This document shows positions 37,117 through 47,199 of a stretch of DNA of 64,000 nucleotides, piece by piece. The notes beneath the pieces are model-generated. The model was not told where the DNA came from and did not search any database. It saw only the letters and a list, made by a program, of their open reading frames with translations. Location of the stretch: the NCBI GenBank assembly GCA_026392935.1, contig JAPLBE010000016.1, forward strand, positions 1 to 64,000. Direction: 5' to 3'. Source of the DNA: Actinomycetota bacterium. GTDB lineage: Bacteria > Actinomycetota > Actinomycetes > Nanopelagicales > Nanopelagicaceae. Both the position numbers and the translations under genes were made by a program. Every line of letters begins with the position of its first letter. The first letter of the stretch is position 1.

Positions 37117-37500
37117 ATGCCTACAGGAAAAGTTAAATGGTTTTCCCTTGAAAAAGGTTTTGGCTTCATTGCATCTGATGAAGGCGAAGATGTTTATCTC
37201 GCCTCCTCTGCACTTCCTGAGGGTGTTGCAACGGTAAAACCTGGAACAAAGCTTGAGTTCAGCGTTATCGATTCACGCAAGGGACCACAAGCAATGTCAG
37301 TGCACATCATTGATGCACCAGTTTCACTTGCTGAAAATTCACGCGTTAACAATGATGATCTCGCTGCGATGATTGAAGACACAATCAAGATTCTTGATCG
37401 CGTTGGAAATGGTCTTCGTCAGGGACGTCATCCATCAGGTGCTGAAGCAGAGCGCCTTGGTCGCGTACTTCGCGGAATCGCATCCCAGCTCGAGGCATAA
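37117..37500 (+). CDS. Cold-shock domain protein with C-terminal helical extension
   Basis: 127 residues. The cold-shock domain (1-66) begins GKVKWFSLEKGFGFIASDEGEDVYL, the RNP1-type motif (KGFGFI) intact; the second motif is DVYLASS rather than the usual VFVH, so nucleic-acid contact differs. A 60-residue extension (DLAAMIEDTIKILDRVG and AERLGRVLRGIASQLEA) follows, absent from the classic 67-residue CspA. It is known from other actinobacteria. SD AAGGAG lies 7 bases before the ATG. Confidence 0.9.
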   Translation: MPTGKVKWFSLEKGFGFIASDEGEDVYLASSALPEGVATVKPGTKLEFSVIDSRKGPQAMSVHIIDAPVSLAENSRVNNDDLAAMIEDTIKILDRVGNGLRQGRHPSGAEAERLGRVLRGIASQLEA

Positions 37501-37509
37501 CCTCAAGCG

Positions 37510-37698
37510 CTAAATACTGCTACGTCCGTTTCGACGTATCGAGTAACGAATACCAATTACGCCTAATGCGGCGCCAACAGCGCATGTCCAAATAATTTTA
37601 GAATCTGCATCCATCGCCGCTGCGACAGCTCCGGCTACCAACCACGCAATTGAACCCAGCGCGATAGAAACGACTACGGTCTTTATATTGCTCGCCAT
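37510..37698 (-). CDS. Small two-helix membrane protein, DUF2530-like
   Basis: 62 residues with two hydrophobic segments (VVVSIALGSIAWLVAGAVA and WTCAVGAALGVIGIRY) joined by a short DADSK loop, and a basic tail RRNGRSS. This matches the DUF2530 pattern as I remember it; function unknown. It ends 9 bases from the convergent cold-shock gene. Confidence 0.6.
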   Translation of the reverse strand: MASNIKTVVVSIALGSIAWLVAGAVAAAMDADSKIIWTCAVGAALGVIGIRYSIRRNGRSSI

Positions 37699-37713
37699 GG
37701 TTAAAGCCTAACG

Positions 37714-37806
37714 CTAACTACCCAGAAAAATAATAAGGATCAGGCCCACCAAGGTGAGCGCTGTGATGAGTCGTCTACTTTTGAAGTTCAATTTCTTGCT
37801 CCACAT
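37714..37806 (-). CDS. 30-residue small membrane ORF overlapping the MFS gene end (candidate)
   Basis: ATG at 37806 inside the end of the MFS gene, another frame, opens 30 residues: basic start (MWSKKLNFKSRR), one hydrophobic helix (LITALTLVGLILIIFLG), stop at 37714. The basic-then-helix layout is plausible for a real small membrane protein, but the overlap and small size leave doubt. Confidence 0.35.
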   Translation of the reverse strand: MWSKKLNFKSRRLITALTLVGLILIIFLGS

Positions 37807-38944
37807 GCGAAGGAATCAATTGGATTACGAGTAATGAGATAAGAATCAAAACTGGAACCATCAGGTAAGCACGAGAAATCCCAAGATGGTCTCCAAGAAG
37901 TCCCAGTACAAACGGCGACAAGCCAATTGCAAAACCTGCTGCGAGTGAACTCTTACCCATAGATAAATCAGGGCGGCCATCACTGAGACCAATAAGTCGC
38001 AGTGATGTAAGTGTGAACTGACTTGATACACCAATTCCAGTTACTAACAGTGCTAGGAAACTTATTATCAGATTATGTGAGAACCAGAGAACTATAAATC
38101 CAAGTAACTGGGTGAATATATAAATCTTTATTTGTAAATCAATCTCGATATTCTTAAGGATGGTAGGCCCAAACCAGCGACCTAAAGCCATTCCAGAGCC
38201 GAATGCCACAACAACAAGAGTAGAAATTGCGGGGGAAGCACCTGTTCGATCCAAAATTAGTGCTGCAGCCCAAAATGAAATTGCAAACTCTGTTGCGATA
38301 CTGCAGAAGAATCCAAATAAAGAGATCCAGAAGTGCGTCGAGAGTTTTCCACCCTGTGGTCCTTCTTCGCTAGGAACGTGCTCAACTTCATTCTTATTTC
38401 TACGAAAGAAAAAGAGATAGAGAGCAAAGGGGAGAAGTGCCAGGATTCCTATGCGCCAGAATTCACGGAAACTATCGGCAATTAATCCAACTGTAAGAGT
38501 TCCGAGAACAAAACTTACAGACCCAATCGCATTTGCCTTTGTCACCATGTATGCAGCATTTTTTCCGTAATGCGCAGTCAGCGATGTAACAAAGTTATTG
38601 ATGACAACTGATACACCAAATCCTGCAAATAGCGCGGCGAGAATGGTTAATTGAACTGGTTTAGATGCCACAAAGATAATCACACCGAAAGAGAAAATTC
38701 CCAAGCCAATCCAACCGGTGCGAGATCTACCAAATTTATGTACGAGGGGTGAGTTTGCGTATCCAGCAAGAATTGCTGCAACACCCATCGATGTTCCGTG
38801 TAGTCCCGCGACTGTCAGCGAAGTATTTTGGTCAGCACGTAATAGAGCCTGAGATGGACCAAATGCACCGAGGAAGAACGTGACGCACGAGCTCTGCAGT
38901 GCGATTAGCCAGAAATAGGAATCGCGCTTAACTTTATGGGGCAT
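37775..38944 (-). CDS. Major facilitator superfamily transporter
   Basis: 389 residues with about 12 hydrophobic segments. MFS-type charged loops occur after segment 2 (NSPLVHKFGRSRTGW) and in the middle loop (FFRRNKNEVEHVPSEEG). The substrate is not evident. It starts 3 bases from the serC stop on the same strand and may share its transcript. Confidence 0.8.
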   Translation of the reverse strand: MPHKVKRDSYFWLIALQSSCVTFFLGAFGPSQALLRADQNTSLTVAGLHGTSMGVAAILAGYANSPLVHKFGRSRTGWIGLGIFSFGVIIFVASKPVQLTILAALFAGFGVSVVINNFVTSLTAHYGKNAAYMVTKANAIGSVSFVLGTLTVGLIADSFREFWRIGILALLPFALYLFFFRRNKNEVEHVPSEEGPQGGKLSTHFWISLFGFFCSIATEFAISFWAAALILDRTGASPAISTLVVVAFGSGMALGRWFGPTILKNIEIDLQIKIYIFTQLLGFIVLWFSHNLIISFLALLVTGIGVSSQFTLTSLRLIGLSDGRPDLSMGKSSLAAGFAIGLSPFVLGLLGDHLGISRAYLMVPVLILISLLVIQLIPSHVEQEIELQK

Positions 38945-38947
38945 TGA

Positions 38948-40078
<1,131 letters not shown>

Positions 40079-40750
40079 CTAAGGGTAGTAGCGACCTACT
40101 TCCCAATCGGAAGTGGTGTTACTCCGCTCATAGCGCAAACGATCATGCAGTCTGGAATACCGGCCTTGCCAAAACTCGATTGCAATTGGTGTGACGCGAT
40201 AGCCACCCCAATGCGGCGGGCATGGAACAACAGAACCTTCGGGCCACTTTTCTGCAGCCCCTTGATATCGCTGCTCTAACTCTTCGCGAGTTGCAAGGGG
40301 TGCGGATTGCGCAGATGCCCAAGCACCAATTTGTGATCCCCATGGTCTTGTTGCAAAGTAATCATCAGATTCTGCGCGAGATATTTTTTCAGCAAATCCG
40401 CTAATCGAAACTTGTCTCTCCATTGCATACCAAGGGAATAACAAAGTGACTTGCGCGTTTAATTCGATTGCTTGTGCTTTACGAGATCCGTAATTTGTGA
40501 AGAAAGTAAATCCACCTTCTGAAACATCTTTGAGCAAAACAGTTCGCGTCGTAATTGCATCAGCACCCTGCCTATCTGTTCCAAGCGTGGAAAGCACCAT
40601 TGCATTGGCTTCAACAATGAAGTCGTTAGCAGCAGCTTCCGTGAGCCATTGATGAAAAGCAGCGAAGGGATCGGTGGGCAATGATTCGAGGCCGACTTCA
40701 CCATAAGACCGGCGCATCGCTCGAATCGCATCCCGTTGGATTTCGCTCAT
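40079..40750 (-). CDS. pdxH: Pyridoxamine/pyridoxine 5'-phosphate oxidase
   Basis: The ATG at 40750 (MSEIQRDAIRAMRRSYGEVGL) is taken as start; the longer reading has poor similarity. About 223 residues. FMN and substrate sites: ANAMVLSTLGTDRQ, TRTVLLKDV, FFTNYGSRKAQAIELN, MERQVSISG and the C-terminal GYRVTPIAIEFWQGR...HDRLRYER with the conserved RLHDR. Final step of PLP synthesis. Adjacent to serC, whose product class is also PLP-dependent. Confidence 0.93.
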   Translation of the reverse strand: MSEIQRDAIRAMRRSYGEVGLESLPTDPFAAFHQWLTEAAANDFIVEANAMVLSTLGTDRQGADAITTRTVLLKDVSEGGFTFFTNYGSRKAQAIELNAQVTLLFPWYAMERQVSISGFAEKISRAESDDYFATRPWGSQIGAWASAQSAPLATREELEQRYQGAAEKWPEGSVVPCPPHWGGYRVTPIAIEFWQGRYSRLHDRLRYERSNTTSDWEVGRYYP

Positions 40751-40859
40751 GGATGTATCGAACCTCACTTTCCTTATGAGTGCATCCCCATGACCTGTGG
40801 TGGTCAGCACCCCTGCGCACGGTGCAGAATTAGCCGCAGGATTACAAGAGGAGAACACC

Positions 40860-41975
40860 GTGTCAGATGATTTCAAACCAGGTCTTGAAGGCGTAATTGC
40901 ATTCGAATCAGAGATTGCAGAGCCAGATAAAGAAGGTAGTGCTCTTCGTTACCGCGGTGTTGATATCGATGATCTTGTAGGACGCGTTTCATTTGGAAAC
41001 GTGTGGGGACTTCTCGTTGATGATGAGTTTAATCCAGGACTACCTAATGCTGAACCATTCCCACTTCCAGTTCACTCTGGTGATGTGCGCGTTGATATTC
41101 AATCTGCGATTGCAATGCTTGCACCATCGTGGGGATTCAAACCAATTTTAGATATTTCAGATGAAGAAGCGCGCAGCAACCTGGCACGTACATCTGTGAT
41201 GGTTCTTTCCTATCTTGCACAATCTGCTCGCGGAATCTTTGCAAATCCTGTATCAGAGGCAGCAGTTGATAAGGCGCATACTGTTGTAGAGCGCATGATG
41301 ATTCGTTGGCGCGGAGAGCCAGATCCAGCACATGTTCGCGCAATTGATGCCTACTTTGTGTCAGCTGCAGAGCACGGAATGAATGCTTCAACATTTACAG
41401 GTCGCGTTATCGCATCAACTGGTGCAGATGTTTGTGCAGCGTTATCTGGCGCAATCGGTGCGATGTCAGGTCCACTTCACGGTGGAGCTCCTTCACGCGT
41501 TCTTCACATGATTGAAGAAGTTGAAAAGACAGGTAATGCAGAAGCTTATGTAAGGGGAATCCTTGATCGTAAAGAACGTCTTATGGGATTTGGTCACCGT
41601 GTATATCGCGCAGAAGATCCACGCGCTCGCACACTTCGTCGCACAGCAAAAGAACTTAACGCACCACGTTATGCCGTTGCTGAAGCTCTCGAAAAGGCTG
41701 CGCTTAAAGAACTTCACGAGCGTCAACCAGATCGCGTTCTCGAAACAAACGTTGAATTCTGGGCTGCAATCATTCTTGATTTTGCAGAAGTACCAGCTCC
41801 ACTATTTACTTCAATGTTTACAGCTGCTCGTACAGCGGGCTGGTCTGCACACATTCTTGAGCAAAAGCGCACCGGTCGCTTGATTCGTCCGTCAGCTCGT
41901 TACGTCGGAAAGGCTCCTCGCAAGCCTGAAGATGTTAAGGGCTGGGATGCAACTGTCGAACAGCTTCACAAGTAA
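40860..41975 (+). CDS. citA: Citrate synthase
   Basis: The GTG at 40860 has an SD AGGAG at the right distance, giving 371 residues; a longer reading begins in the pdxH region. Catalytic motifs are GPLHGGAPSRVL (His), GFGHRVYRAEDPRA (His and Arg) and the aspartate in LDFAEVPAPLFTSMF. Compact form as in the second citrate synthase of mycobacteria. TCA-cycle entry enzyme. Confidence 0.93.
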   Translation: MSDDFKPGLEGVIAFESEIAEPDKEGSALRYRGVDIDDLVGRVSFGNVWGLLVDDEFNPGLPNAEPFPLPVHSGDVRVDIQSAIAMLAPSWGFKPILDISDEEARSNLARTSVMVLSYLAQSARGIFANPVSEAAVDKAHTVVERMMIRWRGEPDPAHVRAIDAYFVSAAEHGMNASTFTGRVIASTGADVCAALSGAIGAMSGPLHGGAPSRVLHMIEEVEKTGNAEAYVRGILDRKERLMGFGHRVYRAEDPRARTLRRTAKELNAPRYAVAEALEKAALKELHERQPDRVLETNVEFWAAIILDFAEVPAPLFTSMFTAARTAGWSAHILEQKRTGRLIRPSARYVGKAPRKPEDVKGWDATVEQLHK

Positions 41976-41987
41976 CCACCAGTTGTC

Positions 41988-43352
41988 ATGACACAGCGAA
42001 ACATCATTTGGTTTCGCCGCGATCTGCGCATTGGCGATCACCCAGCGCTGCTGGAGGCAATAAAAGGTAGTGATGAAGTTGTCCCACTTTTTATTCTTGA
42101 TAAAGCTCAAATTGCTGAAGCCGGTGAAAAGTTACTTGCTTACATGGGGCAATCTCTTCGCGCACTCGATGAATCTCTAGGGAACACACTTCACATCATT
42201 GAAGGCGATCAAGTTGAAGTGCTTAAAGAACTTATCGCACGTTATGACGTTAAAGAAGTTCATATCTCAGATGAATACGAACGCTATGGCGCAGCACGTG
42301 ATGCACGAGTTGAGGCTGCGGGAATTCCACTTATTCGCACCGGTAGTCCCTACGCTGTAAAGCCTGGCCGCGTATTGAAGCCAAGTGATGCGACTCCGTA
42401 TCGCGTCTACACACCTTTTTATCGCGCATGGCGCACACATGGATGGCGCGCACCTGCAGAGACTCCTAAAAATATAAAGGCACCAACGCCACCGGCCGAA
42501 TATCGAAAGTTTCCAGATTTTCCAATGCCGAAAGGCGTTGAGGTAATTGCAGCAGGAGAAGCTGCAGCGCTGCGTCGTTTTAAAGAGTTTACAAAAAAAG
42601 GTTTAGATAGCTACGACGAGAATCGAAATTTTGCAAGCATTGATGGCACTTCTAAGATGAGTACTTATCTGAAGTTTGGCGAGATTCATCCGCGTACTTT
42701 GTTAGCTGGATTAGACGAGAGCAAAGCACACGACACATTCCGTAAAGAGATTGCTTGGCGTGAGTTCTATGCAGATGTGCTTTTTAATAATCCACACACT
42801 GATACTGATTACTACTCGGCCAAGTTCAAAGAGATGCGATATGACAAGCCAGGTAAACAATTTGATGCATGGTGTGCTGGTAAGACGGGCTACCCATTTG
42901 TAGATGCAGCTATGCGCCAACTTGTGCAAGAAGGATGGATGCACAATCGCACGCGCATGGTTGTTGCTTCCTTTCTCGTCAAAGATCTTCACCTCGAATG
43001 GCAACTAGGTGAACGCTTCTTCGCTCAGCATTTAGTTGATTATGACGTGGCATCAAATGCTCACGGTTGGCAGTGGACAGCGGGCACAGGAACAGATGCA
43101 TCCCCTTATTACCGAGTCTTTAACCCCATCGAACAAGGTCGTAGATTTGATGAAAGTGGGGCGTACATTCGCAAATATGTTGCAGAACTGGCCCACTTAA
43201 GTGCTGCGGAGATACACGAACCATGGCTCTTTCTTGACGGATACTCACACGGTTATTCAGAGAGAATTGTTGATCACGCAGTAGAAAGAATTGAATCGTT
43301 AGAACGGCTTAAGGAAATTAAAGCCGATAAACCCGAAAAGCCATCTGCGTAA
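41988..43352 (+). CDS. phr: Deoxyribodipyrimidine photolyase (cryptochrome/photolyase family)
   Basis: 454 residues. The N-terminal antenna domain (NIIWFRRDLRIGDHPALLEA) and the FAD domain with KEIAWREFYADVLF, AAMRQLVQEGWMHNRTRM and DYDVASNAHGWQWTAGTGTD are all present, and the C-terminal RVFNPIEQGRRFD is intact. Repairs UV-made pyrimidine dimers with blue light, suited to a surface-water organism. It starts 12 bases after citA. Confidence 0.94.
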   Translation: MTQRNIIWFRRDLRIGDHPALLEAIKGSDEVVPLFILDKAQIAEAGEKLLAYMGQSLRALDESLGNTLHIIEGDQVEVLKELIARYDVKEVHISDEYERYGAARDARVEAAGIPLIRTGSPYAVKPGRVLKPSDATPYRVYTPFYRAWRTHGWRAPAETPKNIKAPTPPAEYRKFPDFPMPKGVEVIAAGEAAALRRFKEFTKKGLDSYDENRNFASIDGTSKMSTYLKFGEIHPRTLLAGLDESKAHDTFRKEIAWREFYADVLFNNPHTDTDYYSAKFKEMRYDKPGKQFDAWCAGKTGYPFVDAAMRQLVQEGWMHNRTRMVVASFLVKDLHLEWQLGERFFAQHLVDYDVASNAHGWQWTAGTGTDASPYYRVFNPIEQGRRFDESGAYIRKYVAELAHLSAAEIHEPWLFLDGYSHGYSERIVDHAVERIESLERLKEIKADKPEKPSA

Positions 43353-43395
43353 AATTAGTTTTTGCAGAGAATAGTATTTGCAAATTATTAGCAAC

Positions 43396-43424
43396 TTTAC
43401 ATTTGATTTCCCGGACTTTATCTT
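43396..43424 (+). promoter_or_regulatory. Promoter of the cysteine leader peptide and sulfur operon
   Basis: TTTACA (43396-43401), exactly 17 bases, TATCTT (43419-43424), then 6 bases to the ATG at 43431. One of the best promoters in the window; initiation would fall at or next to that ATG, so the small ORF would be leaderless. Confidence 0.65.
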
Positions 43425-43430
43425 TTCCCC

Positions 43431-43490
43431 ATGTTATTTACAAAACGCCGCGTCATTGATTTCTGCCGCGTAAACAACACAAGCTGCTGA
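43431..43490 (+). CDS. Leader peptide with cysteine codons (putative cysteine-responsive attenuator)
   Basis: A 19-residue ORF: MLFTKRRVIDFCRVNNTSC. The basic RR, the acidic residue, CR and a terminal cysteine match the family of short leader peptides that actinobacteria place before sulphur-assimilation genes, where ribosome stalling or passage at cysteine codons sets expression. The ATG is at the predicted transcription start (leaderless), and the next gene in the operon is an exported rhodanese 62 bases downstream, with its own SD (AAAGGA). The stretch between contains a T-rich tract (43512-43519) that might take part in attenuation. Peptide homology is recalled, not searched. Confidence 0.75.
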   Translation: MLFTKRRVIDFCRVNNTSC

Positions 43491-43552
43491 TCTTTACTGC
43501 CTCCGACTTAGTTTTTTAATTTCACTTCCAACTACTCATTCAAAGGATAAAA

Positions 43553-44503
43553 ATGTTAATTTCAAGAAAAATAATCGTAGGAACAGCAGTTGCTGGTCTC
43601 CTTGCAACAACTGGAGTTTTCCCCGCGGAAGCTCGACCAAAGAATCAAGCACGCGCAGTTGCTCAACCAACATGGCTTGAGCAGAACATCGATAATCCAA
43701 ATGTTCGCATCATTGAAGTAAGCACCGAACCAGGTGTGTACGAGCGCGGACACATTAAGAATTCAGTGAATTTTGTCTGGCATACAGATCTCGTCGACAC
43801 TGTAAATCGCGACATCATCAGCCAAGAGAATTTCACAGCACTTGCTCGCAAAGCTGGAATCAATGAAAACACAACAGTGGTTCTGTATGGTGATAAAAAC
43901 AACTGGTTTGCAGCATGGGGTGCGTGGATCTTTAACGTGTACGGACAGAAAGATGTTCGAGTACTTGATGGCGGGCGCGTGAAGTGGGAGAAAGATGGAC
44001 GCGCTCTCACAACGGCTGTACCGACATTTAAAGCTGGAAATTTCTCAGCAAATAACGCAGATAAGAATCTTCGCGCTGGCTTGATCAAGGATGTTCTACC
44101 TGCTGCAAAGAAGACCAAGACTGCAACACTCATTGATATTCGTTCAGCGGATGAGTACAGCGGAAAGATCTTTGCACCTGCAGGTTTCCAAGAGACAGCA
44201 GTTCGCGCAGGACATATCCCTGGTGCAATTAACGTACCTTGGGGTCAGAATGTAAATGCTGATGGAACATTTAAAACAGTTGAAGAACTGAAGAAGTTGT
44301 ATGCCGATAAGGGTGTAACTGGTTCAGATCAGATTATTACTTACTGCCGTATCGGTGAGCGTTCTTCACTTACTTGGTTCGTGCTCAGCGAAATTCTTGG
44401 CTTCCAAAAGGTAAAAAATTATGACGGTTCATGGACAGAATATGGAAACTCTATCGGTTCACCAATTAACAACCCTTCCAAAACAATTTGGGGAGCTGCG
44501 TAA
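43553..44503 (+). CDS. Exported rhodanese (thiosulfate/mercaptopyruvate sulfurtransferase)
   Basis: 316 residues. A signal peptide (MLISRKIIVGTAVAGLLATTGVF, cleavage near EAR) precedes two rhodanese domains. The active-site loop of the second domain is YCRIGERSS (Cys about residue 265), and the CRxGxR form is more like thiosulfate-type enzymes. The first domain has GDKNNWFAAWGAW and is inactive, as usual. Works at the outside of the cell, most likely with the thiosulfate transporter encoded next (they overlap by 16 bases). Confidence 0.9.
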   Translation: MLISRKIIVGTAVAGLLATTGVFPAEARPKNQARAVAQPTWLEQNIDNPNVRIIEVSTEPGVYERGHIKNSVNFVWHTDLVDTVNRDIISQENFTALARKAGINENTTVVLYGDKNNWFAAWGAWIFNVYGQKDVRVLDGGRVKWEKDGRALTTAVPTFKAGNFSANNADKNLRAGLIKDVLPAAKKTKTATLIDIRSADEYSGKIFAPAGFQETAVRAGHIPGAINVPWGQNVNADGTFKTVEELKKLYADKGVTGSDQIITYCRIGERSSLTWFVLSEILGFQKVKNYDGSWTEYGNSIGSPINNPSKTIWGAA

Positions 44504-45747
44504 TTAACAACTCAGAGCAGTCACAACAGGGTCTCGGTACTTCCGAGGCCCTGTTGCCTGCTTGGAACAAAACGCAGAAGATTCGTACCGCAATCTCTCT
44601 CGTTATTGTCACTGCACTTTTTGTCTTAGCTTTCATTCTCTCTTCCGGCACAAATGCCGGCACTGCACCCGTTTCACTTCTCTTGGGTGCAGGACTTGGA
44701 TTATTGCTGGAGCGAGGACGTTTCTGCTTCTTCTGTATTTTCAGAGATGGTATTGAAGATAAAAACACAACACCTTTTCTTTCAGTCTTAACTGCCATCG
44801 CCACCGGTTCAATTGGCTACGCAGTTATTTTCGGACAATTTTTACCTGACACCACATCAGATCGACTTCCACCTGCGGCGCATATTGGCCCAGTTAGTTG
44901 GGTACTTGCACTAAGTGCATTTGCTTTTGGCATAGGAATGGCACTCTCAGGTGCATGCATTAGTGGACATTTATACAGATTAGGTCAGGGATACTTGCGC
45001 GCAATTCCTGCACTGATCGGAACACTCATCGGATTCGTTCTCGCATTTCTTACCTGGAATTGGTTTTACTTACACGCAATTGCCGATGCGCCAAAAATCT
45101 GGTTACCGCATTATGTGGGATATTCGGGATCATTGCTGATTACCTTTGCTGCGTTATTGGCCATAGCAGTATTTGCTATCCGTTTTGGAAAGAATTCTGA
45201 GCCAGTTACATCAGTACTCACTGGCAAGATTTCATTGGTCAACACCTTTAAGCGCTTGCTTGTCGAACGCTGGAGCCCGCTGATTACAGGTGGGTTAGTA
45301 GGAATTATTGGCATGATTGCTTATCTTCGGGTTGAACCACTCGGTGTTACTCGTCAATTGAGCACTCAAGCACGGACGCTAATGTCAGAGAACAAAATTG
45401 GACCTGAATCAATTTTAGGGTTGGATCGTTTGGCTGGCTGTGTTGCAGTTGTTTCAGAGACAATTACAAATAATGGTTGGTTGATCCTTGGGCTCGTTAC
45501 TGCATCATTTGCTGCAGCTTTTGCAGGAGGCCGATTCAAATTCACCCCGCTGACGATTAAGAATTCCTCAACAGCTCTTGTCGGTGGAGTTCTTCTTGGA
45601 TGGGGCTCGATGACATCACTGGGTTGCACTATTGGTGTTTTGCTTTCAGGAACCCAAGCATTTGCACTCTCTGGGTGGGTATTTTTCCTCTTTGTATTCC
45701 TTGGCAGCTGGGTAGGAATCAAGGCGAAGCTACATAAGTTTGGTTGA
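44488..45747 (+). CDS. YeeE/YedE (TsuA-like) thiosulfate uptake transporter
   Basis: 419 residues beginning at TTG 44488, which overlaps the end of the rhodanese gene by 16 bases; a later start is possible since the first 30 residues are not hydrophobic. About ten membrane segments. Three conserved cysteine motifs fit thiosulfate-transport YeeE proteins: RGRFCFFCIFRDG, GACISGHLYRLGQG and MTSLGCTIGVLLSG. Known relatives import thiosulfate or sulfur through cysteine relays. Overlaps the convergent GGDEF gene end by 18 bases. Confidence 0.85.
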   Translation: MGSCVINNSEQSQQGLGTSEALLPAWNKTQKIRTAISLVIVTALFVLAFILSSGTNAGTAPVSLLLGAGLGLLLERGRFCFFCIFRDGIEDKNTTPFLSVLTAIATGSIGYAVIFGQFLPDTTSDRLPPAAHIGPVSWVLALSAFAFGIGMALSGACISGHLYRLGQGYLRAIPALIGTLIGFVLAFLTWNWFYLHAIADAPKIWLPHYVGYSGSLLITFAALLAIAVFAIRFGKNSEPVTSVLTGKISLVNTFKRLLVERWSPLITGGLVGIIGMIAYLRVEPLGVTRQLSTQARTLMSENKIGPESILGLDRLAGCVAVVSETITNNGWLILGLVTASFAAAFAGGRFKFTPLTIKNSSTALVGGVLLGWGSMTSLGCTIGVLLSGTQAFALSGWVFFLFVFLGSWVGIKAKLHKFG

Positions 45748-47112
45748 TGCGGAAGTCACAACTCCTTCACCATTTCTTTTTGCCTCATACATCGCAGCAT
45801 CTGCACGTTCTAGCAAGTTAGCTTCACCATTGTTATGTGCGTGTCCAATACTCACTCCAATTGTGATTGGCACACCGCGAATCATGAATGGATAGGTAAG
45901 AGTTGCTTGCAGCGCATATGCTGCTTCAAGCGTCTGTTCGTAGTTTCCATTAATCAGGACACCGAATTCATCTCCGCCGAGTCGCGCTAAGACCGAACCA
46001 GTTGGAAGTGAGCGGCTGAATCTTTGCGACACTTGCCGCAAAATTTGATCTCCTATTTCATGACCGTAGTTGTCATTAACAGGTTTGAATTTATTGAGAT
46101 CAAGTAAGAGTAGGGCGCCTTCAGTCTTTGAAAATGTGGCAAGTTCTGCAACCAATCTTCTTCTATTGGGTAGCCCGGTAAGTTCATCAGTACGAGCTAA
46201 AACCTTTTCTTCACCCAAAGTTTTTGCTTGCCTAATCACAATTGTCATACGTATAAATGCCAGGAAGAGGGTTGCAATTGTGGGAATCAAAATGTATATC
46301 GAGAAAATTCCAGGTTTAAGAGCGCTCAGTGCAAGCAAAGTAGGGCTGATAAATATTGAGAGTGCGATAAAGACCGGATGAATCGAAATCTCAGTGTCAC
46401 TTTTGTTCTGTGCGCTGGAAAATGTGAGCGCGATGGCGACGATTCCAAGCAACCACCCATCATCAATGAGCTGACCAAAGATGTATTTGTTGTTGACAGT
46501 AAGCCATAGGTAGAGCAGATCGAAGGCCCCAAAGATGGTAATTCCCAGAAATAGAATTAGTACGCGGCTTTGAACTTTATGCGTGACCAGCGATATCAGA
46601 GCGATTGTGACCAAGATGAGATCAAAGATGGGAAATAACAGAGCAAAGAATTGATCTTTCACGCTGACAATGGAGTCAGGAAAAACCCGCGACAAAAACA
46701 GTGCAGTTGCTATCGCTGAAATTCCAAGTGCAAAGATAAATGCATCGAGTAGTTCAAGCGGATTTAATTTCCGCCCTCTAGTGAGCGCTCTCGGAATTGC
46801 TGCGAGAAGTAGTGGATAGAAGATTGCATAGCTAAGTTGAGCGATGAAAGCACTCTCTAGTGGGAGCTCCCGAAAGTCACTAATGCTGTTTATCAAGGAT
46901 CCAAATCCCCAAAATCCAATTGCTAGAGATGCTGTGGCAATTGCGACGGGATCATTACTTAAGGGAGCTTGTGTGATCGCAATAATTGCGGCAATCCAAA
47001 TAGCGTTGTAGAGAACGAGATCTAGGAGAAATGATTCATGCGTGTTAAGCAGCTTAATTGATACATGAATGAGCAAAAGTGAGATTGGTAGAAATCTGAA
47101 AAAGCGATACAC
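45730..47112 (-). CDS. Membrane GGDEF-domain diguanylate cyclase
   Basis: 460 residues. About nine hydrophobic segments (residues 5-295) form an N-terminal sensor region, then a GGDEF domain (about 300-457): DELTGLPNRRRLV, NDNYGHEIGDQIL and the active-site LGGDEFGVLI. The conserved RxxD inhibitory site is not obvious. No EAL domain, so it should make c-di-GMP. I do not know the sensed signal. Confidence 0.88.
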   Translation of the reverse strand: MYRFFRFLPISLLLIHVSIKLLNTHESFLLDLVLYNAIWIAAIIAITQAPLSNDPVAIATASLAIGFWGFGSLINSISDFRELPLESAFIAQLSYAIFYPLLLAAIPRALTRGRKLNPLELLDAFIFALGISAIATALFLSRVFPDSIVSVKDQFFALLFPIFDLILVTIALISLVTHKVQSRVLILFLGITIFGAFDLLYLWLTVNNKYIFGQLIDDGWLLGIVAIALTFSSAQNKSDTEISIHPVFIALSIFISPTLLALSALKPGIFSIYILIPTIATLFLAFIRMTIVIRQAKTLGEEKVLARTDELTGLPNRRRLVAELATFSKTEGALLLLDLNKFKPVNDNYGHEIGDQILRQVSQRFSRSLPTGSVLARLGGDEFGVLINGNYEQTLEAAYALQATLTYPFMIRGVPITIGVSIGHAHNNGEANLLERADAAMYEAKRNGEGVVTSASTKLM

Positions 47113-47125
47113 CTAATGATTAAAT

Positions 47126-47164
47126 ACCTAAGGCCTCCCCAGTTATATAGGGGAAGCCTTAGGT
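47126..47164 (-). terminator. Terminator after the secreted coiled-coil gene (minus strand)
   Basis: Long inverted repeat ACCTAAGGC...GCCTTAGGT with one mismatch inside the stem and an AT-rich loop. Read on the minus strand it is followed by ATTTAAT, and it lies just beyond the end of the gene at 47200. Confidence 0.75.
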
Positions 47165-47199
47165 GTAAAGCGAGAATCTGTAAAAGCTACTGAGAGGCT

